From contig WNNJ02002729.1 of NCBI GenBank assembly GCA_012934845.2, positions 28,286-92,285 on the forward strand: a stretch of DNA of 64,000 nucleotides, given 5' to 3'. Positions 43,874 to 56,200 of this stretch are shown here, in pieces. The stretch's first letter is position 1. Each line of letters begins with the position of its first letter. Source of the DNA: Pomphorhynchus laevis. Lineage: Eukaryota > Acanthocephala > Palaeacanthocephala > Echinorhynchida > Pomphorhynchidae. The notes below the pieces were generated by a model. It was not told where the DNA came from. It did not search any database and saw nothing but the letters and a program-made list of their open reading frames with translations. The position numbers and the translations under genes are program-made.

Positions 43874-45451
43874 ATGGTGAGTAAACCTGAGCCTTTTTCA
43901 CTGAATATTCTTCAGTGGAATTCGGGAGGTGCTTCTGCCCTTAGACTTTTATCTGGTAGAGACGCAGATGTTATAGTCCTCCAGGAGACGCGGTCTATCC
44001 GGCTCCCTCAGGACATTACTCGATTTATCCCAAAGCAAATTTGTTCCCACTGTACTCCGTACATAACCCCACCTCACTCCTCTTCATCTCAAGGACTCTT
44101 GACCCTAGTTAAATGCTCTTTAAGGTCCTCCCTACTGCTAAATTACTCTTGTCCTGCCCTGTCTTGTCTAGTAGTTTCACTCGTTAAGAACGGTAAACGC
44201 CTCAGTCTAGCCAACGTCTACATTCGTCCAGGAGAGATTCACAAGAACCGTGACCTTCTGGATGGTATTATCGATAGCGGCTATGACATTGTACTAGGTG
44301 ACTTCAACGACAGAACTGGTCGTTGGATTAATGCTGCTCTCCGCAGAGCCAGGAACGGTTATCTTATTCACAAACCACCGTCCCTTACATTTCATTGCAC
44401 ATCAACGAATTCACTCCTCGACATATTACTGCTCCACGAGAGATGGTTGTTAAAACCCTTCTGCACGGAGCAGTCGCGACAGCATCTGTCCACATCTCAT
44501 GATCTAATTCGCTGGCGGATAGAGGAGGATACGCTGCTTCGGAGAAGATTCCACTTTGACCCGATCAGAGTGGCTTTCTTCCAAGCTGCTATCCAACGCT
44601 TCCCACGAATTGGTAATGAGAATTTAACCGAATTTAATTCCTACCTCTCTTCGCAAGCTACCGCATTGCTTTCTACAACGGTCGCATTTAAAATGAAGGT
44701 CGCATTTTCAATCCATTTTTATAAAGGTCGCATTTTCAATCCCACTCCGACGAAACTCAATGTTCTAGCAAAACTACTGAACCTCCCTAATCTCTCTTCT
44801 TCCGCCAGACAGACTCTCTCGAATGAATACTGGCGCACCAGATATTGGTTCCAGCTGAGTAGGGATAGGGCGAGCATTGCTCGTCTTAACCCTTCTCAGT
44901 CTTCCTTTTGGAAGATTTTCAAGAAGGAGAAGTTTGCTTGTTGGAGGGATAGGGCCTTGGGTTGGATCGGTAGAATTGGCCTTGATAAAGTTTTAGAAGA
45001 GTCACTTGCCTTACACAACTATGGAGCCACTCAATCTCCGCAACCAATCCCGCCTTGGGGAGACTTCAGGAGTAGAGACTTATCTGTCACAGATATTCTC
45101 AACGCCTGGGGGTCTCTTCCAAGCACCTCCAAAACCGTCGCTCCACTCTCTTCTCGTGTCTGTCAGCTTTTGACAACCGATCAAAGAAGGGAGGTGGCCA
45201 TCACAATGCTATTAGCCACCCCATCCGATGTAGCCGGCATCAACATTAGCAAGAGAATTTTTATTCCAAAAAAGTTTCCGGTCTCTTGTCCTAAAGACCT
45301 GCGGCCCATTTCGATTCAAAATTCCTTCGTATTGATCTACGAAAAAGCGCTTGCGCGTAGAATCCGCGATCATCTGATTAAGGCGAAATTTAATCCCACC
45401 TGGTTTCCATGGGTTTGTCAAAGGTCGCTCGGTCCATTCAGCAGTTGGTGA
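43874..45451 (+). CDS. Family 1 LINE APE endonuclease and RT N-terminus
   Basis: A 525-codon open frame from ATG 43874. APE endonuclease motifs: NILQWN (residues 11-16), VLQETR (35-40, catalytic Glu), LANVYIRPG, VLGDFNDRTGRW (from about 140), TNSLLDILLLHE and STSHDLIRW (Asp-His, near 207). The linker to RT is present (SSFWKIFKKEKF, GATQSPQPIPPW, VCQLLTTDQRREVA, KDLRPISIQNSFVLIYEKALARRIRDHL). One frameshift at about 45400 moves the RT palm into the frame 45453-45827 (VFLDFSAAFDRISIPF, GVSQGSPLSPILYL, VYADDTTALF). The enzyme nicks target DNA and primes reverse transcription at the nick. A local triplication of AAGGTCGCATTT (about 44686-44735) inserts extra residues in the linker. Confidence 0.85.
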   Translation: MVSKPEPFSLNILQWNSGGASALRLLSGRDADVIVLQETRSIRLPQDITRFIPKQICSHCTPYITPPHSSSSQGLLTLVKCSLRSSLLLNYSCPALSCLVVSLVKNGKRLSLANVYIRPGEIHKNRDLLDGIIDSGYDIVLGDFNDRTGRWINAALRRARNGYLIHKPPSLTFHCTSTNSLLDILLLHERWLLKPFCTEQSRQHLSTSHDLIRWRIEEDTLLRRRFHFDPIRVAFFQAAIQRFPRIGNENLTEFNSYLSSQATALLSTTVAFKMKVAFSIHFYKGRIFNPTPTKLNVLAKLLNLPNLSSSARQTLSNEYWRTRYWFQLSRDRASIARLNPSQSSFWKIFKKEKFACWRDRALGWIGRIGLDKVLEESLALHNYGATQSPQPIPPWGDFRSRDLSVTDILNAWGSLPSTSKTVAPLSSRVCQLLTTDQRREVAITMLLATPSDVAGINISKRIFIPKKFPVSCPKDLRPISIQNSFVLIYEKALARRIRDHLIKAKFNPTWFPWVCQRSLGPFSSW

Positions 45452-45808
45452 AGTGCATCGGTTTTGTCAGGAGAACAGTCATCAGCTAGCTGTGGCAGTT
45501 TTCCTTGATTTTTCCGCTGCATTTGACCGCATCTCCATTCCCTTTGTTATCTCTTCTCTCAGGTCCCTCGGGTTGCCTGCGAGAATTGTTAACAGGGTGG
45601 AGATACTGCTGTACACCAAGCGATTTTATTATGATGACGACCCTGATGCGCGTCAGTTCTACCCTATTACGGGTGTGTCTCAAGGTTCACCACTTTCTCC
45701 AATCTTATATCTTGCTGCCTCAATTATTCTATTTAAAATATTTAAACGTGAACAACGTCTAGTGGTGTACGCTGATGACACCACAGCCCTGTTCACTGGA
45801 CGCAGGTT

Positions 45809-46039
45809 CACTGGTCGATTGTTGTAATTAGTTCGGTGCTATCAATTTATTATTGTCGTCGATGGTTATTGTATTGTATGTATTTGTAGCTTGTATGTAT
45901 TTTTGTAAGTATTTAAATTCAAGATATTTTATCGGACAAAAACATATGATATAATCGGACAATAAATATTTTATTTTATATTACATTATAAATAAATATT
46001 AATAATAAATATTAATAATTAACAATAGAAAATATACAT
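45809..46039. other. AT-rich spacer
   Basis: A/T-rich sequence between the truncated LINE and the next element. Two GTATGTATTT words near 45893 are the only repeats noted. Confidence 0.4.
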
Positions 46040-46580
46040 TAACCGTAAACTTTATTAATAAATGTATAGATAACATAAATATAGTCGGACTTTTAAATAA
46101 TTCTAAAAGTAAAGAAATAAAAGGGTCAGATTTAAGTAAATATATTCCTGAAATAAGGTATAAACTCCTATCACCATTAGTACGAAAAATTTGTAATTAT
46201 AATAAAGAATTAAAATCAATATGTAACGATAATATTAGAAACATAATGGAAACAGAATGCAATTGTAAAAGTCTTAGCTTTGATAAAATAAATGAACATA
46301 TATGTACCCATAATCTAGAATTAATTGAAAATTGTGAATTAAGAAAGCTGCTATCAAAAGGGTATAAATATAGATTAAATAATAACAACGACAAAAATAA
46401 AATTTACAGTTCGTTATATAATAACTTAAATGATTACTTTAGTAAGCTGATTAATAGTGAAAGCTCGAATATATCTAAGATAAAAATTTGGAAAGATTAT
46501 ATATTTGATAAAATTAAAAATAAAATGAAAATAACAAACAATTACAAAAGGAAAGATAAAATTAATAAAGATATGTAAAG
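46040..46580 (+). mobile_element. N-terminal domain of an RT element (possible Naiad-like Penelope relative)
   Basis: An open trace YIPEIRYKLLSPLVRKICNYN, MEtECNCK, HICTHNLELIENCELRKLLSKGYKYR and a Lys/Asn-rich helical end (46246-46578, 110 codons). The C-x-C pair followed by a histidine and an LRKLL.KG.KYR motif is a pattern I associate with a family of invertebrate RT elements whose RT C-terminus looks like the minus-strand ORF at 49035-48649. Permuted Penelope-like elements (Naiads) carry a C-x-C motif, so this is a reasonable but unproven fit. A second, broken copy of the same domain follows at 46640-46870. Confidence 0.45.
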
Positions 46581-46639
46581 TTGAGATCTTTAAAGTTCCA
46601 GATCGAATATCATCTACTCCAGATGACTTGCCTTTACGT

Positions 46640-46870
46640 CACTTAACAACAATGAGGTATAAACTCCTACCACCATTAGGACGAAAAATTTGTAATTATA
46701 ATAAAGAATTAAAATCAATATGTAACGATAATATTAGTACCATAATGGAAACAGATTGCAATTACAAAAGTTTTAATTTTGATAAAATAAATTAACATAT
46801 ATGCACTAATAATTTAGAATTTATTGAAAACAATGAATTAAGGAATATGCTATCAAAAGGGTATAAATAA
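46640..46870 (+). mobile_element. Second, broken copy of the same N-terminal domain
   Basis: GAGGTATAAACTCCTACCACC... repeats 46155-46385 with about 85-90% identity by eye, with a stop at the histidine motif. It is a direct duplication about 495 bases downstream of the first copy. Confidence 0.6.
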
Positions 46871-47689
46871 TAACATGCTATCAAATCCCCTGAATCCAAA
46901 AATAACTTTAATTTTGGTCTATTGGGTCAATTTTTTTAAATTTATTGAACATTATTGTATGAACACCATTTGGTCCTTTATCGTATTCCGATTTTGTTTT
47001 ATTATTTTCAGATTTAGTACAAATTAATATACAATGAGTCAGATTGCATCACACAGGGTTTGTCTTAATTTTCAGAACGTGTATTGCTGTTTTTGTGGAT
47101 AATATACATTAGTTGAAAACAGATTGAACATCACTGATTTTGTTGGAGGACATATTTGGCATATTTTGGGGTCAAGCTAGGATATCAGGGTAAACATTAG
47201 GCGCCACAGTGTCTGCAAACAATGTCCAAAGCATTTGAGATAATGGACTAAAAAGACTAGAAAAAGTATGAGATTTGCTATATTAATCGTTTGACGGGAG
47301 AGCAATAATTATGGGGATGACTGCTATTTTTGTGCTCGAAATTTAAATCATAAACTAAAAAAGAAGATTTTCTTAATTCGTGATATAATGACTTTAATTA
47401 TTTTGATAACGAAAGCTTAAATACATCAAAGATTAAAATTTGAAAAACTTATAATTTTCTTTTAAAATTTAAAAGAAAATGAAAATAACAAATTATTTTG
47501 CTATAAGGTTTATTATAAAAAGTTTTTTTAATAATAATAAAATAATTTAAAATATATATATATAAAACAGATAACTGAGTCAATTATTTATAAATTCAAC
47601 GATGATACTTAAAAATTAAATAATTAAATAATTATAAATAATAATAAATAATTTTGTATAAGATTTCATATAACTTATTTCAAGGGGGA
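46871..47689. other. AT-rich region without recognised features
   Basis: I see no coding trace. Lys/Asn-type codons near 47380-47500 (ATTTTGATAACGAAAGC...) may be a decayed continuation of the element upstream. Confidence 0.35.
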
Positions 47690-48457
47690 ACTTCGATGTT
47701 ATCAGGTTTTGGCTAATATTCTTGGATCCATCATAGCAGCAAGGCCAGACACGTGGTAATAACGTATTTACTATGATGAAATTTGATTATATAAAATAAT
47801 ATTATATAATATAATAACATTATATATTATATTTTAATATATTATATAATATATAATATATTATTATATTAGTTAATATAATATTAATATTATATTATAT
47901 ATTACAATATATATTATATTATATATAATTATATTATAAAATTATATTATATATTATAATATAATAATATTATATAATTCTACAAAGTATATTATTTATT
48001 ATTCATCCATAACAATTTTCCGCTTGAGGTTTAATTTATTTTTAATATTATTAAAAATTTGCCACTTTATAGTTTAAATTTATTCTTTATATTATTGTGT
48101 TGATTTATATATTTTGCTATTTTCTGTTTGATTTTATTTTTATAGTAACCCAGTTTGAAATTTGTATCTATTAAATTATTTAAATGATTTTGTTTAAAGC
48201 CAATATCTTTACGATATAAATTAAAAGTAGCTTATATCAATAATAAAATTTCTTTATTTAATGTATTATATTTTATATTATATTGTATGCATGACTGCTC
48301 ATGGAACATATTTTTGCATAATATGTTTCATCTTTAAATTTTCATTTTTAAATATGTCATCTTTACGATATAAATTAATAGTAGTTTTAAATGATGTTCT
48401 TATATAAATGATGTTCTTATATGATGTTCGATGTAAATTAATAGTAGTTTTAATAAA
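47690..48457 (-). mobile_element. RT-element 3' end, copy 2 (minus strand, degenerate)
   Basis: Parallel to the copy at 48477-49240: the same coding-end DNA (ACTATTTTCTGTTTGATTTTATTTTTATAG..., 48115-48150; TCATCTTTACGATATAAATTAATAG, 48357-48381) and the same terminal motif in decayed form (47690-47760, TTATCAGGTTTTGGCTAA). It is interrupted by about 200 bases of nearly pure A/T at 47785-47990. It meets the other copy head to tail in a perfect 18-bp-arm palindrome at 48458-48494. Confidence 0.55.
47785..47990. repeat. A/T-only low-complexity block
   Basis: About 200 bases built almost only of ATTATATTA/TAATATAAT words, with many small palindromes. Probably a decayed AT satellite inside the mobile-element 3' region. 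Confidence 0.85.
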
Positions 48458-48494
48458 TAGCAGTTCCTCCTGATGACATCAGGAGGAACTGCTA
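48458..48494. repeat. Near-perfect palindrome at the junction of two element ends
   Basis: Arms TAGCAGTTCCTCCTGATG and CATCAGGAGGAACTGCTA (18 bases each) separated by a single A. The right arm is the terminal sequence of the minus-strand RT element. The same terminus occurs at 61800-61817 and, partly, at 10625-10640. Confidence 0.9.
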
Positions 48495-49240
48495 TGCTAT
48501 CAGGTTTCGGCTCCAAACTCCTCTACCCAACATAGCAGCGGGACCAAATACATGCTAATGATGTATTTCCTCTGAAATAACTATCTAGTATCTTATTCAA
48601 ATACAAAGTATATTATTTATTATCCATAAAAATTTGCCACTTAAGAGTTTAAATGTGTTGATTTATATATTTTACTATTTTCTGCTTGATGTTATTTTTA
48701 TAGTAACCTAGTTTAAAATATGTGTCTATTAAATTATTTAAATGATTTTGAAGAAAGCCAATATCGTTACAAATTGTTGCAATTCTTAAAATTTCACTAT
48801 TCAATATATTATATTTTATATTATATGGTATGCATGAATGCTCATGCAAAAATATGTTTCTTGTAAATTTAAATATGTCATCTTTACGATATAAATTAAT
48901 AGTAGTTTTATTTAATGTCGATTTAATGTTTATATCTAAATATACACCTTCTTTATCATTAATATTGGTTTTGTTAAGAATAAGGCTTTCTGGATAAATT
49001 TGTTCACTAATTGAATAAAAATTGCTTTGTTGCAATTCTTAAAATTTCATCATTTAATGTATTATATTTTATATTATATGGTATGCATGAATGCTCATGC
49101 AAAAATGTTTCTTGTAAATTAAAATATGCTATCTTTACGATATAAATTAAAAGTATTTTTAAATGATGTTAATTGAATGTTCATATCTATATATACCTTT
49201 TTATCTTCAATATTGGTTTTATTAAGAATAAGGCTACTTG
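48477..49240 (-). mobile_element. RT-element 3' end, copy 1, with RT C-terminal ORF
   Basis: The minus-strand ORF 49035-48649 (128 codons) reads IYPESLILNKTN...GVYLDINIKSTLNKTTINLYRKDD...HSCIPYNIKYNILNSEILRIATICND...FLQNHLNNLIDTYFKLGYY. This is the post-palm part of an RT of the kind with YLDL...LYDKRDDF...SEL.RIAR...QGY motifs found in many invertebrate genomes, and the trace continues upstream to about 49240. After the stop a 3' UTR of about 170 bases ends in a conserved hairpin: CTGCTATG pairs with CATAGCAG around a CCGAAACCTGATAG-containing loop. A second 3' end is at 61660-61817. The class (Penelope-like versus other) is uncertain. Confidence 0.5.
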
Positions 49241-49579
49241 AATAATAAGGTTTGAAGATACCTTCAATCTTTATTTGCAGCCATCTTTACGCGTGATAGA
49301 TAAAAATTGAAATATAATAATATATTTTATTCCTGCTGAATTACTGTACTTCCTTTGGGTAGAAAAACAAAATTTTGCTACTGGTGTCTTGTCAAGGAAT
49401 AAATAAACGGTAACAAATTGATTTTTTAAAAATTGACTTTTGAAAACTCGTCATATGATTTACTTAAATAGATTCGATTACATTAAGATTACATTGAAAT
49501 AAATATTTTTAGGTATAAAAATAAACAATCATTAAATATACGATAATGTTACGGAACCAGTCTCTGCATACTTTCAAAA
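49241..49579. other. 3' flank of the spliced host gene
   Basis: A/T-rich. It would hold the 3' UTR of the minus-strand gene ending at 49580. I find no clear AATAAA on the minus strand here, so the poly(A) site is not placed. Confidence 0.4.
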
Positions 49580-50227
49580 TTAGCATATAAAGTTTTCGTA
49601 TGGTATCGAACTTTTGATTCCATTATAGGATGCTGAATATTGATGTTTTCTCTCACTACTTTGAAGTGCATTAGTGTCTAAAGTAGGATTATACTCTCCT
49701 GTTGCTGAAGCTTGATTGCCTTGATATATTTGTGCATTATACTGAGTACTATTGTATTGCTGAACCAGATCATCGAATGTGGGGTGCTTATTTTGTTTAG
49801 TATCTATTAAATACGTTTGACTTTCGGCTAAATTGTTATATTTGGTAGTGGCTATGTTTTGGTAGTGAGCGTATTGGTCGTCACTCTCACCGTATAAGTT
49901 GTATTCAGCAGCAGCGATATTTTTCGGCTGTTGACGAATGGTTGAGTCAATTTGAAAAGAATTATTTTTATAGGAAAGACTAGGTTGTAGAAGCGAAAAT
50001 ACGTTATTCGGTTGTTCGGATGTCAATCCACCATATTGATTACCAATAGATCCATTATTAATCGATGCATAAGACAGTGTCGTCGTTGGAATTGATTTCA
50101 TCGTTGCTGTCACTTCCTGATCGCCTTCGCCCACGTCGAGGTATGCCGTCTTATAAGCATTTGAGTAATCCTGTGCTGCATACGGATTATTTATAATATT
50201 TACATCATTACCATTTGAGTGGTATTG
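49580..50227 (-). CDS. Host gene exon 7 (terminal)
   Basis: Acceptor GCGTATAG before 50227 (CAATACCACTCA), phase 0, 215 codons and TAA at 49582-49580. Rich in Tyr, Gln, Asn and Ser (SASYNGIKSSIPYENFIC end). Confidence 0.8.
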   Translation of the reverse strand, partial: QYHSNGNDVNIINNPYAAQDYSNAYKTAYLDVGEGDQEVTATMKSIPTTTLSYASINNGSIGNQYGGLTSEQPNNVFSLLQPSLSYKNNSFQIDSTIRQQPKNIAAAEYNLYGESDDQYAHYQNIATTKYNNLAESQTYLIDTKQNKHPTFDDLVQQYNSTQYNAQIYQGNQASATGEYNPTLDTNALQSSERKHQYSASYNGIKSSIPYENFIC

Positions 50228-53200
50228 CTATACGCATAAAAAACATTTCGTTACTAATAATGACTATCGTAATTTAGAAATAAATGTTTACTTGAAATAA
50301 TCAGATCATTCACTAATTCGGATTACATCAAAAATAATAAATCGGTAGTATATTTTTTCGCTATCCTTCTTTCTTCAAGTGCAATTAGTCTCTATTTAGT
50401 TAGTACAAGTGAGTACACATCTGAGTGACAAATTCGAATCCGCGACAAATTTAAGTCACAACCGCCGGACTCAGTTGTCGGTTGTTGTGACATAAAAAGC
50501 TTTAGTTTCTAGTATTTGTGTTAAAAATTTAATTAAGTGATGGTTCCTGCACACTCAGCTTGATATTTTCAATATAAGAATATGTCAAGTCTAAAAGGAC
50601 TGAGCTGATTTCGAAAACACACCTACTTCAATGATAATGCCACATCTTTAGAAAGATGTGGCATTATCAGCTATGTCACAAGATTTTGGTCGCACAGTTG
50701 TTTAAAAAAAATCGAATATTAGCAAATATTAGGATAGCTTAAGAACCACCTCCAATATTTAGATGGTTCTAACGAACAAATAAGAGATGGCTTCATATAC
50801 TGCATTATTTCTAAACTATTTCAAATTAAATAAATTTAATATACAATTAAATATATTCAATAATTAAATATTGATCTAATTAAATTAAAGCAAATGTGTT
50901 CTTACCTGTAAATCAATAGCTTGAAAATTATATTTATTTGATTGGACATCATCATTACCAAATCCGTTAACATTGTTTGACCAGTTGTAATCCATCATTC
51001 GAGTAGATCCATCATTCATGAACGGTGTTCCATTTAAATTTAAATGAACCGGCGCATTAATTTGGTTGTTTTTCTGTGGTGTTTTATGGACTAAAGGATG
51101 TGGTGGTGTGGCATTAGTTTGCATTATTTGACTCGGTGGTGGCTCTACTTTAAATACTCGTTTATTAGACTAAAAATATAATTTGCTTTTTTCGGTTTTA
51201 ACTTGGTAGTTGACTTACCTGTTCCATGTTCTCATAACGAGGCTGCATATTTTGTTTCAGTGAAAGATTTGGCATTTTCAGTTCAGAAGATGAACTATAA
51301 ATACTCGAATTTCGAGGGGAATAATTTTTATCGCTCTGATCAGTAACCGTCTAAAATTTAGATAATTTTATAGATTTGTTGTATTGAAAAAGTATTGAAC
51401 AGTAAGATAATACTTGTTGCATATTTTACATGTTCAAATACTTGCTGTATTGATTTAATAATTTCTATTGTAAATATTATTCTTTACATTATCTTTTGAA
51501 AATTGCATTATATAATCTTGTCTACACGCTTTACTGATAACACTGAGATAGTTTAGCGGAATATTTACATAATGTTCTTTAGCGTAAAAATATAATTAGA
51601 AATAATTGATGTTGATCCATTATTATTTAGAACTTTGGAGGAGAATCAATAAAACATCTTTTGCATTTCGCTAGCTGCTGCTATCTGCTGCATCAGAAAA
51701 TCATTGCTTTCGATGCTTTTCTGATGTTTCTGATTTCGGCAGCTAACGAAATATAAAAAATAAATTAGTATTTATTAACCGACGACTGGCCAATTCTGCA
51801 ACCCCGCGAAATCGCATACCCGTCTGATGCCAAGCCGTCGGATTGGGATAACCGAGAGTGGATTGCTGATCCCAACGACAAAATTCCTGATAATTGGGAG
51901 CTGCCTGAACTCATAGAGGACATTGAAGCAACAAAGCCAGATGATTGGGACGATGAATCCGACGGTGACTGATCCGTCCCAATGAAAACGGACCCAGCAT
52001 ACATGGGCAAGTGGGTGCCGCGTACTATTGATAATCCCGACTACAGGGGACCCTGGATTGCAAAACAAATTCCAAACCCGGAGTATGTCGAGGATCACAC
52101 GATAGAAATATTCAAGGACATCGGTTTTATAGGGATCGACGTGCGGCAAGTAATGTCGGGCACGATTTTTGGTGACTTCGTGATCACTGATGATGTTTAT
52201 TTGGCGAGACAAGCGGCGGACGCCATAGTTGAGACGTCGAAGAAGGAGCGAACTGTCAAGAAAAATATCGACGACAAAGAAATGGAGAAAATGCGTGCGT
52301 CGGGAAAGCCCACAGATGATAAGATTTCGGATGGCGGCGATGACAAAGACTTTGAGGATATGAGTGGTGTGGACACCATGGATACGTTGATTCCGGTCAA
52401 GGCGGTTTTGGAAGGGCGTCAAACCACGACGAGCATACGGGATCCTCAAGTGTGCATACTAACGAAGAGCTCTAATCTTCTATGTCAAAAGATTGTACTG
52501 TACATTAACACAATTATTTACGATTTTCATTTCTTAGAGTTTTTTACTTGATATTAATTGTATTTAATTAGTATTTATTATAACCACCGATAAGTGAAAA
52601 AGATTATTACATGTACATGACTTTGTACAATTCGACGAACTTCCTCTACTTTCCCATAGTATGATCATTTTTAATATTGAAAACGAAACTACCAACAATC
52701 GAGAGTAATCTGCTCAATAATCATCACAAGGATGATTATTGAGCAGATTCTCAACAAAGCTTTCAATCTTCGAAAAGTGTCGATGACAGAAAGATCATCG
52801 ACAAATGATACATTAGAGAGCGTGTCGAAGCCGGCATATTTGAATACAGACTCAACTCATGCACTTAAAATGTGACGCGACAGAATTCACCTTGACAGTT
52901 TCTATCAACTATCAAGCAGTGAATAAGACAGCATCGAGGTCATTTTATATATTTGTAAAAATATATATAATAGTGTATCTTATTCTAATACAAAGTCTAA
53001 TTATTTATTATCCATAAACATTTCAGACTTTAGAGTATAAAGTCTTAAGAGTTTTTATTTATTTACTTTCTCTTGATATTCAAGCAATTGATGCGTTTTT
53101 CAAACATTTTTATGTAAGCGACTAGTAATAACGTAAGCTTATATGATCTTATAATGTTGTAAACTTAAATTATTTAATGTAATAATGCATAAACAACACT

Positions 53201-56200
53201 GAAAATATTAAAAATAACTCACAACTATGGATGTATGATGGCTGATGTCGTCGTCTTTTACGGGGACATCTTTATGTATCATCGATAAGCTGCTAGTGTC
53301 TGATATATCGTTCGTTATGTTTCTCTGAAGATCAACTGCATTTGGAATCGTGTCATCGGATGATGACAAAGTTGATTGAGAGGCATTTAAATATCTCTCA
53401 TTTTGTAAATTATTATAGTTAATGCTGTTAAGAGCTTGTAGTGAGTAATCACTTTCCATATCGGTTTGAACGACAGCTATAATTCGATGATAAATGTGTA
53501 ATGTAAAGTAAGTGCCACAAATAAAAATTTAGATATTAAACTCTAAATATAAAAGATTTATAATGCTATTATATGATTTAATGACTCCTGTTGTTGATGG
53601 AATGTCACCTTTACCGTAAATTTACTGCAAATCAGTAAATTATTATTGCAAATGATGTTATACTGTCCATGTAGAAACTTAAAGGCAAACAACGTTCTTT
53701 AACTAAAAAGGAAATTTTTTAAGCATTAAAATTATTTTTAACGAAATTATCTACACAGAGAAAATTAGAATTTACTAATTTATTTGTTCTTACATTTTAA
53801 TAGAACTTAAATATGTAAGCAATTTAATTAAATACAATATTAAATAAAATTGTATATTTTGCCTTAAATATTAGGGTTTGCATTTATATCTATAAATATT
53901 CTTAGCTGAAAGATGCAAGTCAGTAAGAACATAATTTTATTAAACAATTATAAACAATATAAATTATAAACTCAAGTAATTTGGAAACTATTAAATTCTT
54001 CCGTAGTGTCATGTATTTCAAATTTAATTTTATCATAAATGATAATTTATTTGAAAGTTGTAATAATAATGTTGACCATCTTTTTATATGAAGGTAACCA
54101 CGCTTACTCAAAAATTTTAAAGCTAGATTCAATTGTATGTGTTAGATAAAAATACGTCTATAAATTGTACTTTACTTAAATTTGAAATTATGTTTGCAAA
54201 ATGTAAGACGAAGTCTTTCATTAAATCTAAATGCCAATAAAGCAGACGAGTCGAGTGATAGTCAGTCAACATTCAAAGGATCGAAACTTGAAACGTACGT
54301 GTTGGATCAGTAACTAATGAGGTTAACTAATACTGAAACGTAGGGTACTGTTGTTGGCGTATTTTTAGGAATAAAGTAGCGTGCAGAATAAAATAGTCAT
54401 CAAAAATTCAACGGTAACAATGGCTCCACATGTATATCAAATCAAAATTATAAAAAGGTAAAAAAAAGGTAATTGAAGGAAAATCCTTTCCGTAACAACG
54501 CTGATTTAATACGTTTCATATTTCGGCCCTTTTAATGTTAGTTGACGATTACTCGAATTGTCTGCTTTTATTTTACGTAGGCATTTCCTACATTTCACGT
54601 TTCAGTCCTTTTAATGCTGTTTGACGATCACTCGACTCATCTCCTTCTATTGGCGTTTAGATTTAATGAAATACTTTCGTCTTACATTTTTCAAATTTAA
54701 TTGAAATCATTTCTGATTTTAAATTAAATCTGTGTTAGTAGTGGAAGGTACTACCTTCAATTTAAAAACCTAACCATTTTTGCTATAAAATGCAATTTTC
54801 AAACTAGTCATATATAGTTTGTTTCCTAATTTTAAGTTGATATACCTGTGCAGTCATTGTTATAATTCGTCTTACATTAAAGGTAGATCCTTCCCCTACC
54901 ATAACTGATTTAATTTAAAATTAGAAATGATTTTAATTAAATTTGCAAAATGTAAGACGCAAGTCTCATTTAATCTAATTACCAATAAGAGCAGACATAT
55001 CGAGTGATCGTCAAACAGCATTAGACTGAAACGTGAAATGTAGGTATTTGATCTGTAGCTGATGAGGTCCACCGATACTGAAATGTAGTGTACTGCATAG
55101 GATTATAGGATAAAAGCTTTAATGTAGTGCCATCAAAAATTTCAAATGTAACAATAGCTGCACAATTGACTTACAATTAGAAAGCAAACTATCGATGACT
55201 AGTTTGAAAATAGTAATTAATTGCACATATCTATAGTTTTTTAAATTGAAAGTAGATCCTTCCCCTACCAACACTGATTTAATTTGAAATCAGAAATGAT
55301 TTTAACTAATTAAAATGTAAAAACTCTTTCATTAAATCTAATTGGCAATAAAAGCAGACGAGTCGAGTGATCGTCAGCCAACATTAAAAGGGCCGAAATA
55401 TGAAACGTAGGTGTTGGACCAGTAACTAACGAGGTTCACTAATACTGAAATGCAGCGTACTGCTGTTGATTTATTGGATTGAAGCAAAGTACAGTGTCAT
55501 CGAAAATTTCAATTGTAACAATGACTGTACAATTAAATTAACTTAAAATTTATTAAAATATACAAACTATTTTGTCTCCATTAAATACAAAAAATCTACT
55601 CATATTTGTTAAGTTGATTTTCTCAAGTTTTTTCTCTAGTGGTTTACCTTTGTATCATAACAGTCATTGTTATTATCATTTCCGTAAATAACACGACATT
55701 ATTAAATGATAATAATTGTTATAATTATAATTATATTATAGATAAGATATTTTTGTAATTAAAGAATTTTTGTAATTATTATTGTAATTTAAGAATTAAA
55801 ACTAAATTAAAACAGATCATAATTTAAAATTTAGAATTTACATTTAAATTTTAAATTTAAATCTTAGAATTTAAATGCTTAATAAAATTTAATTTCAGTT
55901 TGTTACACATAAATGATAATTACCGTCATCCTTAGTCTTAGTATAACTTTGTACATCTGACTTTTGGTTCCTTGTTTCAACAAGCAATTCCGTATGCTTC
56001 AATTGAAGATGTTGAATATCATTCCTTTAAAAATTAATTAATTTTTACGATTAAGTTTAAAAATTTTCAGAATATTGGAAAATTCTGTAAAAATTTATAT
56101 TAAAAGAATGCTCTTAGATTTTCTTTATTTTGTTGCTATTCGAGTGCTTTAGAATTTGTGCTGGTTTATAGCACACTTTAATTAAAAATTAAGGTGTCTG

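Larger units (their letters stand above)
42480..45808 (+). mobile_element. Family 1 LINE, copy C (best preserved, 3'-truncated)
   Basis: Contains ORF1 (42607-43731, in shifted frames), the endonuclease-RT ORF (43874 onward) and RT to the catalytic YADDTTALFTG at about 45770-45800. There it stops in a short duplication (TTCACTGGACGCAGGTTCACTGG) and unrelated AT-rich DNA follows. The thumb, C-terminus and 3' UTR seen in copy A are missing. Because LINEs normally lose their 5' end, this 3' loss points to later deletion or rearrangement. Confidence 0.85.
51351..53222. other. Host gene intron 4
   Basis: About 1.9 kb with donor GTGAGT and acceptor AAATTTTAG on the minus strand. It contains an opposite-strand calreticulin-like pseudogene, a 19-base-arm inverted repeat (52707-52749) and a fragment of the hairpin-ended RT element (about 52955-53060). 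Confidence 0.7.

Noticed and set aside
50400-50450. tRNA-like B box (ATTCGAATCCGC) suggesting another SINE
   Set aside because: No convincing A box at the right distance and no tail, and the flank is different from the SINE at 58745.
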